From positions 496,001 to 560,000 of the forward strand of contig NZ_MTBC01000001.1 in the NCBI RefSeq assembly GCF_002072105.2: DNA of 64,000 nucleotides. Direction: 5' to 3'. Below, one piece after another: positions 9,690-17,679 of the stretch. The translations under genes were made by a program, and so were the position numbers. Each line of letters opens with the position of its first letter. The first letter of the stretch is position 1. Source of the DNA: Croceivirga radicis (GTDB lineage Bacteria; Bacteroidota; Bacteroidia; Flavobacteriales; Flavobacteriaceae). The notes below the pieces were generated by a model. That model did not search any database and was not told the DNA's origin. It worked only from the letters and a program-made list of their open reading frames with translations.

Positions 9690-11480
9690 TTAATTAAACT
9701 TCTGATATACTTTCTTTGCTTTATCTACGCCAATGGCTTGGGTTAGGCTTTCTATGGAAGCCTCTTTAATCCGTTTAACGGACTTGAACTTTTTTAGTAA
9801 TTGTTCTGCTGTTTTGCTACCTATGCCATCTATGCTTTCCAGTTCTGTATTTATAGCGGCCTTACTTCTTTTTTGTCTATGGAAGGTAATACCAAAACGG
9901 TGAGCTTCGTTACGTAATTGCTGTATAATTTTTAAGGTTTCGGATTTTTTATCCAGGTATAACGGTATGGGGTCTTCTGGAAAGTAAATCTCTTCTAGGC
10001 GTTTTGCAATGCCAATTATGGCAATTTTACCCCGTAAACCTAACAAATCCAAGCTTTTTAGGGCAGAAGATAATTGTCCTTTTCCACCATCGATAACAAT
10101 AAGTTGCGGTAAAGGTTCATCTTCGTTTAAAAGTCTTTTGTACCTTCTAAAAACCACCTCTTCCATAGAGGCAAAATCATCGGGGCCGTCAACTGTTTTG
10201 ATATTAAAATGTCTGTAATCTTTTTTAGATGGTTTGCCATTTTTAAACACTACACAGGCCGCCACCGGGTTGGTACCTTGGATGTTGGAGTTGTCAAAAC
10301 ATTCTATATGTGTAGGTTCTACAGAGAGTCTAAGGTCTGCTTTCATCTGAGCCATTAAGCGCTTGGTATGCCTATCTGGATCAACAATTTTCATTTGTTT
10401 AAATTGTTCTTGCCTAAAAGCTTTTGCGTTGTGTAAGGATAGGTCTATCAATCGTTTTTTGTCGCCTAGTTTGGGAACGGTTACCCTTACCGGCAGTTCT
10501 AATTTTATAGGAAAAGGGAGGTATAGCTCTCTGGAATTAGACTTAAAACGTTGCCGTATTTCTATGATGGCCAAACGCAACAATTCTTGGTCTGTTTCCT
10601 CTAGCTTCTTTTTTATTTCCAAGGTGTGGGACCGTATAATTGCCCCGTTCATAATTTGTAGAAAATTAATGTATCCAGCACTTTCATCAGAAAAGATGGT
10701 AAATACATCTACATTGTTGATTTTTGGATTTACAATGGTAGATTTTACCTGGTAATTTTCTAATACGTCTATCTTATCTTTTATTTGTTGGGCCTTTTCA
10801 AATTCCATTTCTTGGGCAAGGCGCTTCATTTCTTGTTTAAAGTAAGTAAGACTACTTTTAAAATTACCTTTTATAATTTCTCTTATATCTGCAATTTGTC
10901 TGTTATAGGATTCAGAAGATTGTAGGTCTTCGCAAGGGGCTAGACAATTGCCAAGGTGGTACTCCAAACACTTCTTGTACTTATCAGCTTCAATTTTCTC
11001 TTTGGATAAATCATAATTACATGTTCTTAAAGGATAAACACTTTTAATAAGGTCTAAAAGTGTCCGTACTGTTTTCATGCTCGTATAGGGACCAAAATAT
11101 TCAGACCCATCTTTTATGAGTTTTCTTGTTGGGAATACTCTGGGAAAACGTTCGTTTTTGATACAAATCCAAGGATAGGTCTTATCGTCTCTTAAAAGTA
11201 CATTATAGCGTGGCCGGTATTTTTTAATTAGGTTATTCTCCAATAAAAGCGCATCGGACTCCGTAGCTACCACAATATGTTTTATAGCTACTATTTTGGA
11301 AACTAGAACCCGTGTTTTTCCAGAATCATGTTGCTTGGTAAAATAGGACGAAACTCTCTTTTTAAGGTTTTTTGCCTTACCTACATATAGTATTTTATCT
11401 AATTTGTCATAAAACTGATATACACCAGGGCTATTGGGTAACGTACTTAGCTGAATATCTATAGGGACGGTTTTTGACAT
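9690..11480 (-). CDS. uvrC: Excinuclease ABC subunit C
   Basis: Nucleotide excision repair nuclease making the 3' and 5' incisions on UvrB-bound damaged DNA. Domains in order: an N-terminal GIY-YIG nuclease (SPGVYQFYDKLDKILYVGKA), a cysteine cluster around CNYDLSKEKIEADKYKKC and CLAPC, the UVR motif (MEFEKAQQIKDKIDVLE), and an RNase H-like endonuclease (IECFDNSNIQG, LIVIDGGKGQLSSA). C-terminal helix-hairpin-helix motifs follow (SIDGIGSKTAEQLLKKFKSV). Length 596 is normal. It precedes the patatin gene with one base between. Confidence 0.98.
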   Translation of the reverse strand: MSKTVPIDIQLSTLPNSPGVYQFYDKLDKILYVGKAKNLKKRVSSYFTKQHDSGKTRVLVSKIVAIKHIVVATESDALLLENNLIKKYRPRYNVLLRDDKTYPWICIKNERFPRVFPTRKLIKDGSEYFGPYTSMKTVRTLLDLIKSVYPLRTCNYDLSKEKIEADKYKKCLEYHLGNCLAPCEDLQSSESYNRQIADIREIIKGNFKSSLTYFKQEMKRLAQEMEFEKAQQIKDKIDVLENYQVKSTIVNPKINNVDVFTIFSDESAGYINFLQIMNGAIIRSHTLEIKKKLEETDQELLRLAIIEIRQRFKSNSRELYLPFPIKLELPVRVTVPKLGDKKRLIDLSLHNAKAFRQEQFKQMKIVDPDRHTKRLMAQMKADLRLSVEPTHIECFDNSNIQGTNPVAACVVFKNGKPSKKDYRHFNIKTVDGPDDFASMEEVVFRRYKRLLNEDEPLPQLIVIDGGKGQLSSALKSLDLLGLRGKIAIIGIAKRLEEIYFPEDPIPLYLDKKSETLKIIQQLRNEAHRFGITFHRQKRSKAAINTELESIDGIGSKTAEQLLKKFKSVKRIKEASIESLTQAIGVDKAKKVYQKFN

Positions 11481-11741
11481 ATTGCTAAATCAAGCGTTGA
11501 TTTTTGATTTTAAGTTACGTTCTTTTTTACAAAAATCAGTAGAAATTGTGGAAGCCTAAAAAGTGTTAAGATTGTTTAACTTTTAATTGTTTTGTTTACA
11601 CTTACGCTTAAAAAATATAAACAACACCCTATTTGATGTTAAAAAATATGTAAAAAACATGTATTTCATCGATAAAATTGTGTCTTTCATAGGATTTTAA
11701 TTCGGTTTATTGTTATATTTAGGGAAACAAATGATTAATAC
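11481..11741. other. AT-rich intergenic region between uvrC and the cyclo-ligase gene
   Basis: The first part of the 417-bp divergent gap. It is very AT-rich and should hold the promoters of uvrC on one side and of the small ORF or cyclo-ligase on the other. No perfect TAnnTTTG box with a matching -33 element was found; TATATTTA near 11715 is the nearest candidate. No RNA gene is recognised. Confidence 0.4.
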
Positions 11742-11828
11742 ATGGAAAATTATTTAATTGTTTTGGGCATGTATTTGATTTTGATGTTGTTTTTCAAAAT
11801 ATATTTTGCTGTCTCTACGAGAGAGTAG
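11742..11828 (+). CDS. Possible 28-residue single-span membrane peptide
   Basis: An ATG-started ORF of 28 codons ending in TAG. The predicted peptide is a hydrophobic helix, starting MENYLIVLGMYLILMLFFKI, followed by a short polar end with an Arg (STRE). It would make one transmembrane segment. It is too short for normal gene callers. Support is only the composition and its place in an otherwise gene-free gap upstream of the cyclo-ligase gene. Conservation is unknown, and a chance AT-rich ORF is possible. Confidence 0.35.
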   Translation: MENYLIVLGMYLILMLFFKIYFAVSTRE

Positions 11829-11841
11829 TATGATGAGAATA

Positions 11842-11871
11842 AACCCCCAAAAAATCAAGTAACCCCCAAAA
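11842..11871 (+). repeat. Direct repeat AACCCCCAAAA x2 upstream of the cyclo-ligase gene
   Basis: Two identical 11-bp copies start at 11842 and 11861, 19 bp apart, just before the TTG start at 11898. C-runs stand out in this AT-rich gap. They may be a protein-binding site or part of a leader RNA. The role is unknown. Confidence 0.45.
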
Positions 11872-11897
11872 GCTGTTTTGCTATAAAGATTTTATAG

Positions 11898-12458
11898 TTG
11901 ACTAAAAATGAACTTAGAGTAGATTATAAGAAGAGGAGAGACCTACTTAACTCTACTATAATTGAAGAAAAAAGTATTCAAATTGCCAATAAGGTATTAC
12001 TGCTACCTATTTGGCAATTTTCTTTTTTTCATATATTCCTGCCTATTCAAAAGCAAAAAGAAATTGATACCTCCCCTTTGTTGTCGCTGTTACAAGGAAA
12101 GGATAAACATGTGGTTGTTCCAAAGATGAAGAATAACCAAGATCTAACCCATTATCTGCTTTTAGATAATACCATATTTAAAACCAATAAATGGGGTATT
12201 CCAGAGCCCCAAGATGGAATTCCTGTTGACGAAGAAAAATTAGATGTTGTTTTTATACCGTTATTGGCCTATGATATAAAAGGAAATAGAGTGGGTTACG
12301 GTAAAGGCTTTTATGACTGTTTTTTATCTAAATGTAAACCAGGGGTATTAAAAGTAGGCTTGTCTTTTTATGAACCGGAACAGTTTATTGATGATGTAGA
12401 TGCTACTGATATACCTTTGGATTACTGTATAACCCCAGAAGCGATTTATAAATTTTAA
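11898..12458 (+). CDS. 5-formyltetrahydrofolate cyclo-ligase, TTG start
   Basis: Cytoplasmic folate enzyme turning 5-formyl-THF into 5,10-methenyl-THF with ATP (also called MTHFS). The N-terminus MTKNELRVDYKKRRDLL matches the family start. Other family segments are the ATP-binding KNELR...RR region, WGIPEPQDG and the C-terminal YDIKGNRVGYGKGFYDCFL (GxGxGxYD-type loop). Length 186 is typical. The start must be TTG at 11898: an in-frame TAG lies immediately upstream and no in-frame ATG exists near the conserved N-terminus. Its stop overlaps the convergent lspA stop by 4 bp. Confidence 0.93.
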   Translation: MTKNELRVDYKKRRDLLNSTIIEEKSIQIANKVLLLPIWQFSFFHIFLPIQKQKEIDTSPLLSLLQGKDKHVVVPKMKNNQDLTHYLLLDNTIFKTNKWGIPEPQDGIPVDEEKLDVVFIPLLAYDIKGNRVGYGKGFYDCFLSKCKPGVLKVGLSFYEPEQFIDDVDATDIPLDYCITPEAIYKF

Positions 12459-13084
12459 GACTCGTTTTTAGACGGGGAAGCAAATGCTTTTTTGTTGAAA
12501 ATAATTAATACGGCAACACCAACACTTATTGCGCTATCCGCTATGTTAAAAATAGGTTCAAAAAACCGGAAACTTTTACCGCCATATTTTGGAACCCATT
12601 CTGGCCATGTGGTATCTATCATGGGAAAATAAAGCATATCTACCACTTTTCCATGGAAAAGCTTTCCGTAAGGCTCGTCAGAAAATAGTGTAGCTACTTG
12701 GTGGTTGCTATGGTCAAAGATTAAACCGTAAAATACAGAATCTATAATATTGCCTAGAGCACCTGCAAAAATCAAAGACACGGCTAGAATTAAAACTTTA
12801 GGAGCTTTTTTCTTAATAATGTCAAAAAGCCAATAGCCTATACCTACAATAGCAAACAGTCTAAAAATGGTAAGGAATAATTTTCCGGCACTATCAGAAA
12901 TAGGCAAGATATCACTAAGCTTGGTACCCCATGCGGCGCCTTCGTTTTCTATAAACAGGATTTTGAACCAACTAAAAACCGTTACCGATTCTCCAAGTAT
13001 AAAATTGGTTTTAATATATATTTTACTGATTTGGTCTATCAGTAATACTATGATAATTAGGATTAAGGATTTCTTTAAACTCAT
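12455..13084 (-). CDS. lspA: Lipoprotein signal peptidase
   Basis: Inner-membrane aspartic protease (signal peptidase II) that removes signal peptides of prolipoproteins. Four hydrophobic segments are visible. The catalytic aspartates lie in GNIIDSVFYG and FNIADSAISVGV. The ATG at 13084 (MSLKKSLILIII) gives 209 residues. An ATG 24 nt upstream would add MRLILRSQ, which does not look native. It is longer than the usual 160 residues because of a loop between the two Asp motifs, common in Bacteroidota. It is the last gene of the ileS, DksA-like, secreted protein, lspA series. Confidence 0.95.
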   Translation of the reverse strand: MSLKKSLILIIIVLLIDQISKIYIKTNFILGESVTVFSWFKILFIENEGAAWGTKLSDILPISDSAGKLFLTIFRLFAIVGIGYWLFDIIKKKAPKVLILAVSLIFAGALGNIIDSVFYGLIFDHSNHQVATLFSDEPYGKLFHGKVVDMLYFPMIDTTWPEWVPKYGGKSFRFFEPIFNIADSAISVGVAVLIIFNKKAFASPSKNES

Positions 13085-13119
13085 CTGTGAACGTAAAATC
13101 AAACGCAAAAGTAGCTATA

Positions 13120-13737
13120 TTAATCGACTCTATTAATCCAAATATCGCCTTCTATGCTGCTAAGGTTAAAAGTGCTATAACCTTGCAATTCTTTTTCTTT
13201 AAAAACCTTACCATATTTAGAACTTGCTGCAATAGTACCACGGCCTTTATGTACATTAATGGAACCTTTTTGGGTCTTAACCTTTACTTGGCCAATAACA
13301 TTATTTAAGTTACAATCACCATCTGCCAAAACCACGTTTACTTTATCAAAGGTTCCGGATATAGTAACATTGGAATTGGTTCCGTGAATTTCTATTTGTT
13401 GCGCTTTAGGTAAGCTTATTTGTAGGGAAATAGATATGACCTTATGGGCGCTCAGCTTATCGTTAGGTGCAGTAAAGGTGGGTAAAAAACCGGCGCTGAT
13501 AAAAATGTTTTGTCCATCTTCTTCTAATTTAATGGCTAGGTCTTTTGCATATTCACCTTCAATTTTACCTTCAACTATGGCTTGGTTGCCTTCTATAGTT
13601 TTTACGGTAATAGCATAGCAGTCCGACGCATCTACATGAAAGTATTTGGTATCTGTAGAGGCAAAGGACTTTTGCACAACTTTTTGCGCATAGCAATGGC
13701 CAATGCAGCAAATTAGAAATAGGAGTAAACTTCTCAA
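13120..13737 (-). CDS. Secreted beta-rich protein of unknown function, no ATG start
   Basis: Not recognised beyond a loose likeness to DUF4097/head-GIN type beta-helix proteins (alternating short strands such as GTNSNVTISGTFDKVNVVLAD, then GQVKVKTQKGSINVHKGRG). The frame contains no ATG at all. A TTG at 13737 gives a clean signal peptide, MRSLLLFLICCIGHCYAQ, and another TTG at 13749 would lie in the T-tail of the upstream terminator. It sits between the DksA-like gene and lspA. It probably acts outside the cytoplasm. The gene is intact to its stop. Confidence 0.7.
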   Translation of the reverse strand: MRSLLLFLICCIGHCYAQKVVQKSFASTDTKYFHVDASDCYAITVKTIEGNQAIVEGKIEGEYAKDLAIKLEEDGQNIFISAGFLPTFTAPNDKLSAHKVISISLQISLPKAQQIEIHGTNSNVTISGTFDKVNVVLADGDCNLNNVIGQVKVKTQKGSINVHKGRGTIAASSKYGKVFKEKELQGYSTFNLSSIEGDIWINRVD

Positions 13738-13753
13738 CGGTAGAAACAAAAAA

Positions 13754-13767
13754 ACGCCCTAAGGCGT
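13754..13767 (-). terminator. Short terminator after the DksA-like gene
   Basis: Hairpin ACGCC / GGCGT with a 4-nt loop. On the minus strand it is followed by TTTTTTTGTTTC. It lies 3 bases after the DksA-like stop and directly before the next gene, so it would limit read-through into the secreted protein and lspA. Confidence 0.7.
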
Positions 13768-13770
13768 CTT

Positions 13771-14154
13771 TTATTTTTGCATGTTTTTGGCCTCGATACT
13801 TAAAGTTGCATGAGGTACCAATTTTAAACGCTCTTTGTTGATTAGTTTACCGGTAACACGGCAAATTCCGTACGTTTTGTTCTCAATACGTAGGATAGCA
13901 TTTTTTAGGTCGCGTATAAACTTTTCTTGTCTAATAGCCAACTGGGTGTTTGCCTCCTTGCTCATGGTTTCAGAGCCCTCTTCAAAAGCCTTAAAGGTTG
14001 GTGAGGTATCATCGGTACCGTTATTACCATCGTTCATATAAGAACTTTTTAAAAGTTCCAAGTGTTGCTTGGCCTTTTCAATCTTAGCCTCTATCAATTC
14101 CTTGAATTCGGCCAAATCTTTATCTGAGTATCTAACTTTTAAATCTTCTGCCAT
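13771..14154 (-). CDS. TraR/DksA-family protein with degenerate zinc site
   Basis: Small RNA-polymerase secondary-channel-type regulator. The 127 residues start with a charged coiled coil (FKELIEAKIEKAKQHLELL) and end with a DksA-type finger region (ENKTYGICRVTGKLI, then LVPHATLSIEAK). Of the four zinc cysteines of classical DksA only Cys98 remains; the other positions read Thr101, Ser119 and Glu121. This reduced form directly follows ileS and lies near lspA, a neighbourhood I know from other flavobacteria. Whether it still binds polymerase or responds to ppGpp is unknown. The gap to ileS is 2 bp, so it is co-transcribed. Confidence 0.88.
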   Translation of the reverse strand: MAEDLKVRYSDKDLAEFKELIEAKIEKAKQHLELLKSSYMNDGNNGTDDTSPTFKAFEEGSETMSKEANTQLAIRQEKFIRDLKNAILRIENKTYGICRVTGKLINKERLKLVPHATLSIEAKNMQK

Positions 14155-14156
14155 TT

Positions 14157-17100
14157 TTAGTGTTTTTTAATAAACAGTTTTGTATTCACATCGTCAAAAG
14201 TTACCGTTGTGCCTTCTTCCAAATTATCTGCCAACATTAGACTTTCCGTCAATGTTTCGCTTTTTAGATAAGCTTCGTTCTGGGTAACCGCTTGTTCTAC
14301 AATTCCGTCTTTCAATATTTTTAAATCTATCTTATCGGTAACTTCAAATCCTGCATCTTTTCTAAGATTTTGAATTCTATTCACCAATTCTCTTGCAACC
14401 CCTTCTTGTCTAAGGGCATCGTTTATGGTTACATCCAAAGCCACCGTAATAGCTCCTGAACTGGCAACCAACCACCCTTCAATATCTTGAGAGGTTATCT
14501 CAACATCTGAGAACTGTAAATTAATACTTTTATTTTCTAATGAAAGCGATATTTCGCCTTCTTGTTCAATTTTTTGGATATCTTTTTGTTCTAGCTTGGA
14601 AACGGCTGCCGCAATCTGCTTCATTTCCTTGCCATATTTTGGGCCTAAGACCTTGAAATTAGGTTTTATTTGTTTTACCAAAATGCCAGAGGCATCGTCC
14701 ATAATTTCTACCTCCTTAACATTAACTTCGGATTTAATAAGTTCTGAAACAGCCAAAACCTCCTCCTTTTGTTCTTGGTTAAGCACAGGTACCATTACCT
14801 TCTGTAACGGTTGCCTTACCTTGATTTTTTCCTTTTGTCTTATAGAAAGCACTAAGGAAGAAATTTTTTGAGCCGTATGCATTTTGCTTTCTAGCTCTTT
14901 GTTAACCAAACTTTCATCATACTGTGGAAAATTGGCCAAATGCACACTTTCCAGTCCTTCTTTGTTGGTTGCTGCATCTAGGTCTTTATACAACCGATCC
15001 ATAAAAAATGGCGCAATGGGTGCACCTAGCTTGGCAACGGTAAGTAAACAGGTGTATAGGGTTTGGTATGCAGCAATTTTATCTTGCTGATAGTCTCCTT
15101 TCCAGAACCTTCTTCTACCTAGACGTACATACCAGTTACTTAGGTTTTCTTGTACAAAATCTGAAATTGCCCTGGCGGCTTTTGTAGGTTCATAATCCGC
15201 GTAGGCCTCATCTACCTTTTTAATAACGGTATTGAGTTCTGACAAAATCCACTGATCTAATTCTGTACGTTCCAAAACAGGTATTTCTGCTTCGGAATAA
15301 TCAAAACCGTCTATGTTGGCGTACAAGGCAAAAAAGGAATAGGTGTTGTACAGTGTACCAAAAAACTTACGTTTTACCTCTGTTACCCCTTCTATATCAA
15401 ACTTAAGGTTGTCCCATGGGTTTGCATTGGCAATCATGTACCAACGGGTGGCATCTGCGCCATGTTCTGGCAAGGCCTTAAATGGGTCTACCGCATTGCC
15501 CAGTCGCTTAGACATTTTTTTACCTTCTTTGTCTAAAACCAGTCCGTTGGAGACTACATTCTTATAGGCCACGGAATCAAAAACCATAGTGGCTATGGCG
15601 TGCAACGTGTAGAACCATCCTCTGGTTTGGTCTACCCCTTCTGCTATAAAATCTGCTGGGTAACTAACCCCCTTGTCTACCAGCTCTTTGTTCTCGAACG
15701 GGTAATGCCATTGGGCATAGGGCATGGAACCACTATCAAACCAAACATCAATTAAATCGCTCTCTCTACGCATGGGTTTGCCGCTTGGCGAAACCAAAGT
15801 AATTTGGTCTACTACGTTTTTGTGCAGATCAATTTTCTCGTAGTTGGCATCAGACATATCGCCAACCACAAAATCTTTAAATACGTCTTCTGCCAGCACA
15901 CCGGCAGCTACCGCTTTTGCCATCTCTCCTTTAAGCTCTGCAACCGAACCAATTATTATTTCTTCTTGGCCGTCTTCTGTTCTCCAGATAGGTAAGGGAA
16001 TACCCCAATATCTAGATCTAGACAAGTTCCAATCGTTAGCGTTGGCCAACCAGTTACCAAACCTACCTTCTCCTGTAGCTTTGGGTTTCCAGTTAATGGT
16101 CTGGTTTAGCGCAAACATACGGTCTTTTACGTCTGTAACTTTTATAAACCAAGAATCTAGTGGGTAGTATAAAATAGGCTTATCGGTACGCCAGCAATTC
16201 GGGTAACTGTGTACGTACTTTTCTACCTTAAAGGCTTTGTTTTCGGTCTTAAGTTTTATGGCGATTTCTACGTCTATAGACTTATCTGGTGCCTCACCAT
16301 CTGTGTAGTATTCGTTTTTAACGTACTTGCCGCCAAACTCCTTAAGCTCTGGCCTAAATTTACCTTGCAGGTCTACCAACGGAACGGGATTGTTGTTCTC
16401 GTCTAAAACCAACATAGGCGGTATGGGCGGATTGGCTTGTTTGGCCACAAAGGCATCGTCTGCACCAAAAGTAGGCGCAGTATGTACAATACCCGTACCA
16501 TCTTCCGTAGTTACAAAATCGCCCCCAATAACCCTAAAAGCATTTTCTGCATTCTGGTACGGTAGTACGTAATCTATGAGTTGCTCGTATTTAGATTCGA
16601 TTAAATCGGCTCCTTTTACTTCTGCCAGTACCTGATAAGGAATTTTTTTGTCTTCTGGTTTAAAGTTGGCAAAATCCTCATTGGATTCTGCTGCAAAGAA
16701 TTTACCAGAAAATTGCTTGTTAAGTAAAGCTTTTGCCAATACAACCTGGATAGGCTCATAGGTATATTGGTTAAATGATTTAACCAGAACATAATCTATT
16801 TTTGGCCCAACGGTCAATGCCGTGTTAGAAGGCAGTGTCCATGGAGTAGTGGTCCAGGCTAAGAAATAAATGGCTCCGTCAAAAGCTTGCAAGGCCTGCG
16901 GCAAACTTTCTTTTAGTGCTTTAAACTGTGCTGTTACCGTAGTATCCGTAACGTCTTGGTAGGTTCCTGGTTGGTTTAGCTCATGTGAACTAAGACCGGT
17001 ACCTGCCTTTGGTGAGTACGGTTGTATGGTGTACCCTTTATAGATTAAGCCTTTATCATAAATCTGTTTTAGCAACCACCAAACAGATTCCATGTATTTA

Positions 17101-17564
17101 GATTTGTAGGTAATGTATGGGTCGTCCATATCTACCCAATAACCTACCATTTCTGTCATTTCGTTCCAGACATCCGTATAACGCATTACCGCTTTTTTAC
17201 AAGCTTCGTTATATTCTTCTATGGTAATTTTTTTACCAATATCTTCTTTGGTGATGCCCAGCTCTTTTTCTACTCCAAGCTCTACCGGTAGGCCGTGGGT
17301 ATCCCATCCTGCCTTACGTTTAACCTGAAAGCCCTTCATGGTTTTATAACGCGGAAAAATATCTTTAATAGTCCTGGCCATTACGTGGTGGATTCCCGGC
17401 ATACCGTTGGCAGATGGCGGTCCTTCAAAAAACACGTAACTCTCTTTTCCTTCTCTGGAAGTTATACTCTTTTCAAAGATTTTCTCGTCCTTCCAAAACT
17501 TTAAAACTTCTGTTGCGGTCTTTGGTAGGTCTAAACCTTTATATTCTCTAAACTTCTTCTCCAT
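14157..17564 (-). CDS. ileS: Isoleucyl-tRNA synthetase
   Basis: Charges tRNA-Ile with isoleucine. Class I synthetase of 1135 residues, with a Rossmann core, an editing CP1 domain (AWTTTPWTLPSNTAL), WFYTLHAIATM, the KMSKR loop in DKEGKKMSKRLGNAVD, and an anticodon-binding C-terminal half. The HIGH signature reads GIHH (residues 57-60, within ANGMPGIHHVMART), so the first His of the usual HxGH is replaced. I recall this form from other Bacteroidota. The length and C-terminus fit the IleS2/eukaryote-like type without a zinc tail. It is first in the unit with the DksA-like gene. Confidence 0.98.
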   Translation of the reverse strand: MEKKFREYKGLDLPKTATEVLKFWKDEKIFEKSITSREGKESYVFFEGPPSANGMPGIHHVMARTIKDIFPRYKTMKGFQVKRKAGWDTHGLPVELGVEKELGITKEDIGKKITIEEYNEACKKAVMRYTDVWNEMTEMVGYWVDMDDPYITYKSKYMESVWWLLKQIYDKGLIYKGYTIQPYSPKAGTGLSSHELNQPGTYQDVTDTTVTAQFKALKESLPQALQAFDGAIYFLAWTTTPWTLPSNTALTVGPKIDYVLVKSFNQYTYEPIQVVLAKALLNKQFSGKFFAAESNEDFANFKPEDKKIPYQVLAEVKGADLIESKYEQLIDYVLPYQNAENAFRVIGGDFVTTEDGTGIVHTAPTFGADDAFVAKQANPPIPPMLVLDENNNPVPLVDLQGKFRPELKEFGGKYVKNEYYTDGEAPDKSIDVEIAIKLKTENKAFKVEKYVHSYPNCWRTDKPILYYPLDSWFIKVTDVKDRMFALNQTINWKPKATGEGRFGNWLANANDWNLSRSRYWGIPLPIWRTEDGQEEIIIGSVAELKGEMAKAVAAGVLAEDVFKDFVVGDMSDANYEKIDLHKNVVDQITLVSPSGKPMRRESDLIDVWFDSGSMPYAQWHYPFENKELVDKGVSYPADFIAEGVDQTRGWFYTLHAIATMVFDSVAYKNVVSNGLVLDKEGKKMSKRLGNAVDPFKALPEHGADATRWYMIANANPWDNLKFDIEGVTEVKRKFFGTLYNTYSFFALYANIDGFDYSEAEIPVLERTELDQWILSELNTVIKKVDEAYADYEPTKAARAISDFVQENLSNWYVRLGRRRFWKGDYQQDKIAAYQTLYTCLLTVAKLGAPIAPFFMDRLYKDLDAATNKEGLESVHLANFPQYDESLVNKELESKMHTAQKISSLVLSIRQKEKIKVRQPLQKVMVPVLNQEQKEEVLAVSELIKSEVNVKEVEIMDDASGILVKQIKPNFKVLGPKYGKEMKQIAAAVSKLEQKDIQKIEQEGEISLSLENKSINLQFSDVEITSQDIEGWLVASSGAITVALDVTINDALRQEGVARELVNRIQNLRKDAGFEVTDKIDLKILKDGIVEQAVTQNEAYLKSETLTESLMLADNLEEGTTVTFDDVNTKLFIKKH

Positions 17565-17585
17565 GGGCCTAATAAAATAAGTCTG

Positions 17586-17593
17586 CGAAATTA
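17586..17593 (-). promoter_or_regulatory. Probable -7 box of ileS
   Basis: Minus strand TAATTTCG followed by CAG, one mismatch from TAnnTTTG, about 21 nt upstream of the ileS ATG at 17564. No good -33 box was seen. Confidence 0.4.
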
Positions 17594-17629
17594 AGAATTT
17601 TAAAGTATTTACAGGTTTGTAAAAAGATA

Positions 17630-17655
17630 AAAAGCCCCTACTACTAGGGGCTTTT
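17630..17655 (-). terminator. Terminator after the DUF4382 gene
   Basis: Perfect 11-bp stem AAAAGCCCCTA / TAGGGGCTTTT with loop CTAC, about 25 bp after the stop at 17680. A T-rich tail appears in both directions, but only the minus-strand gene ends here. Confidence 0.88.
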
Positions 17656-17679
17656 ATTCAGATTTTTAGTAAGATAGGA

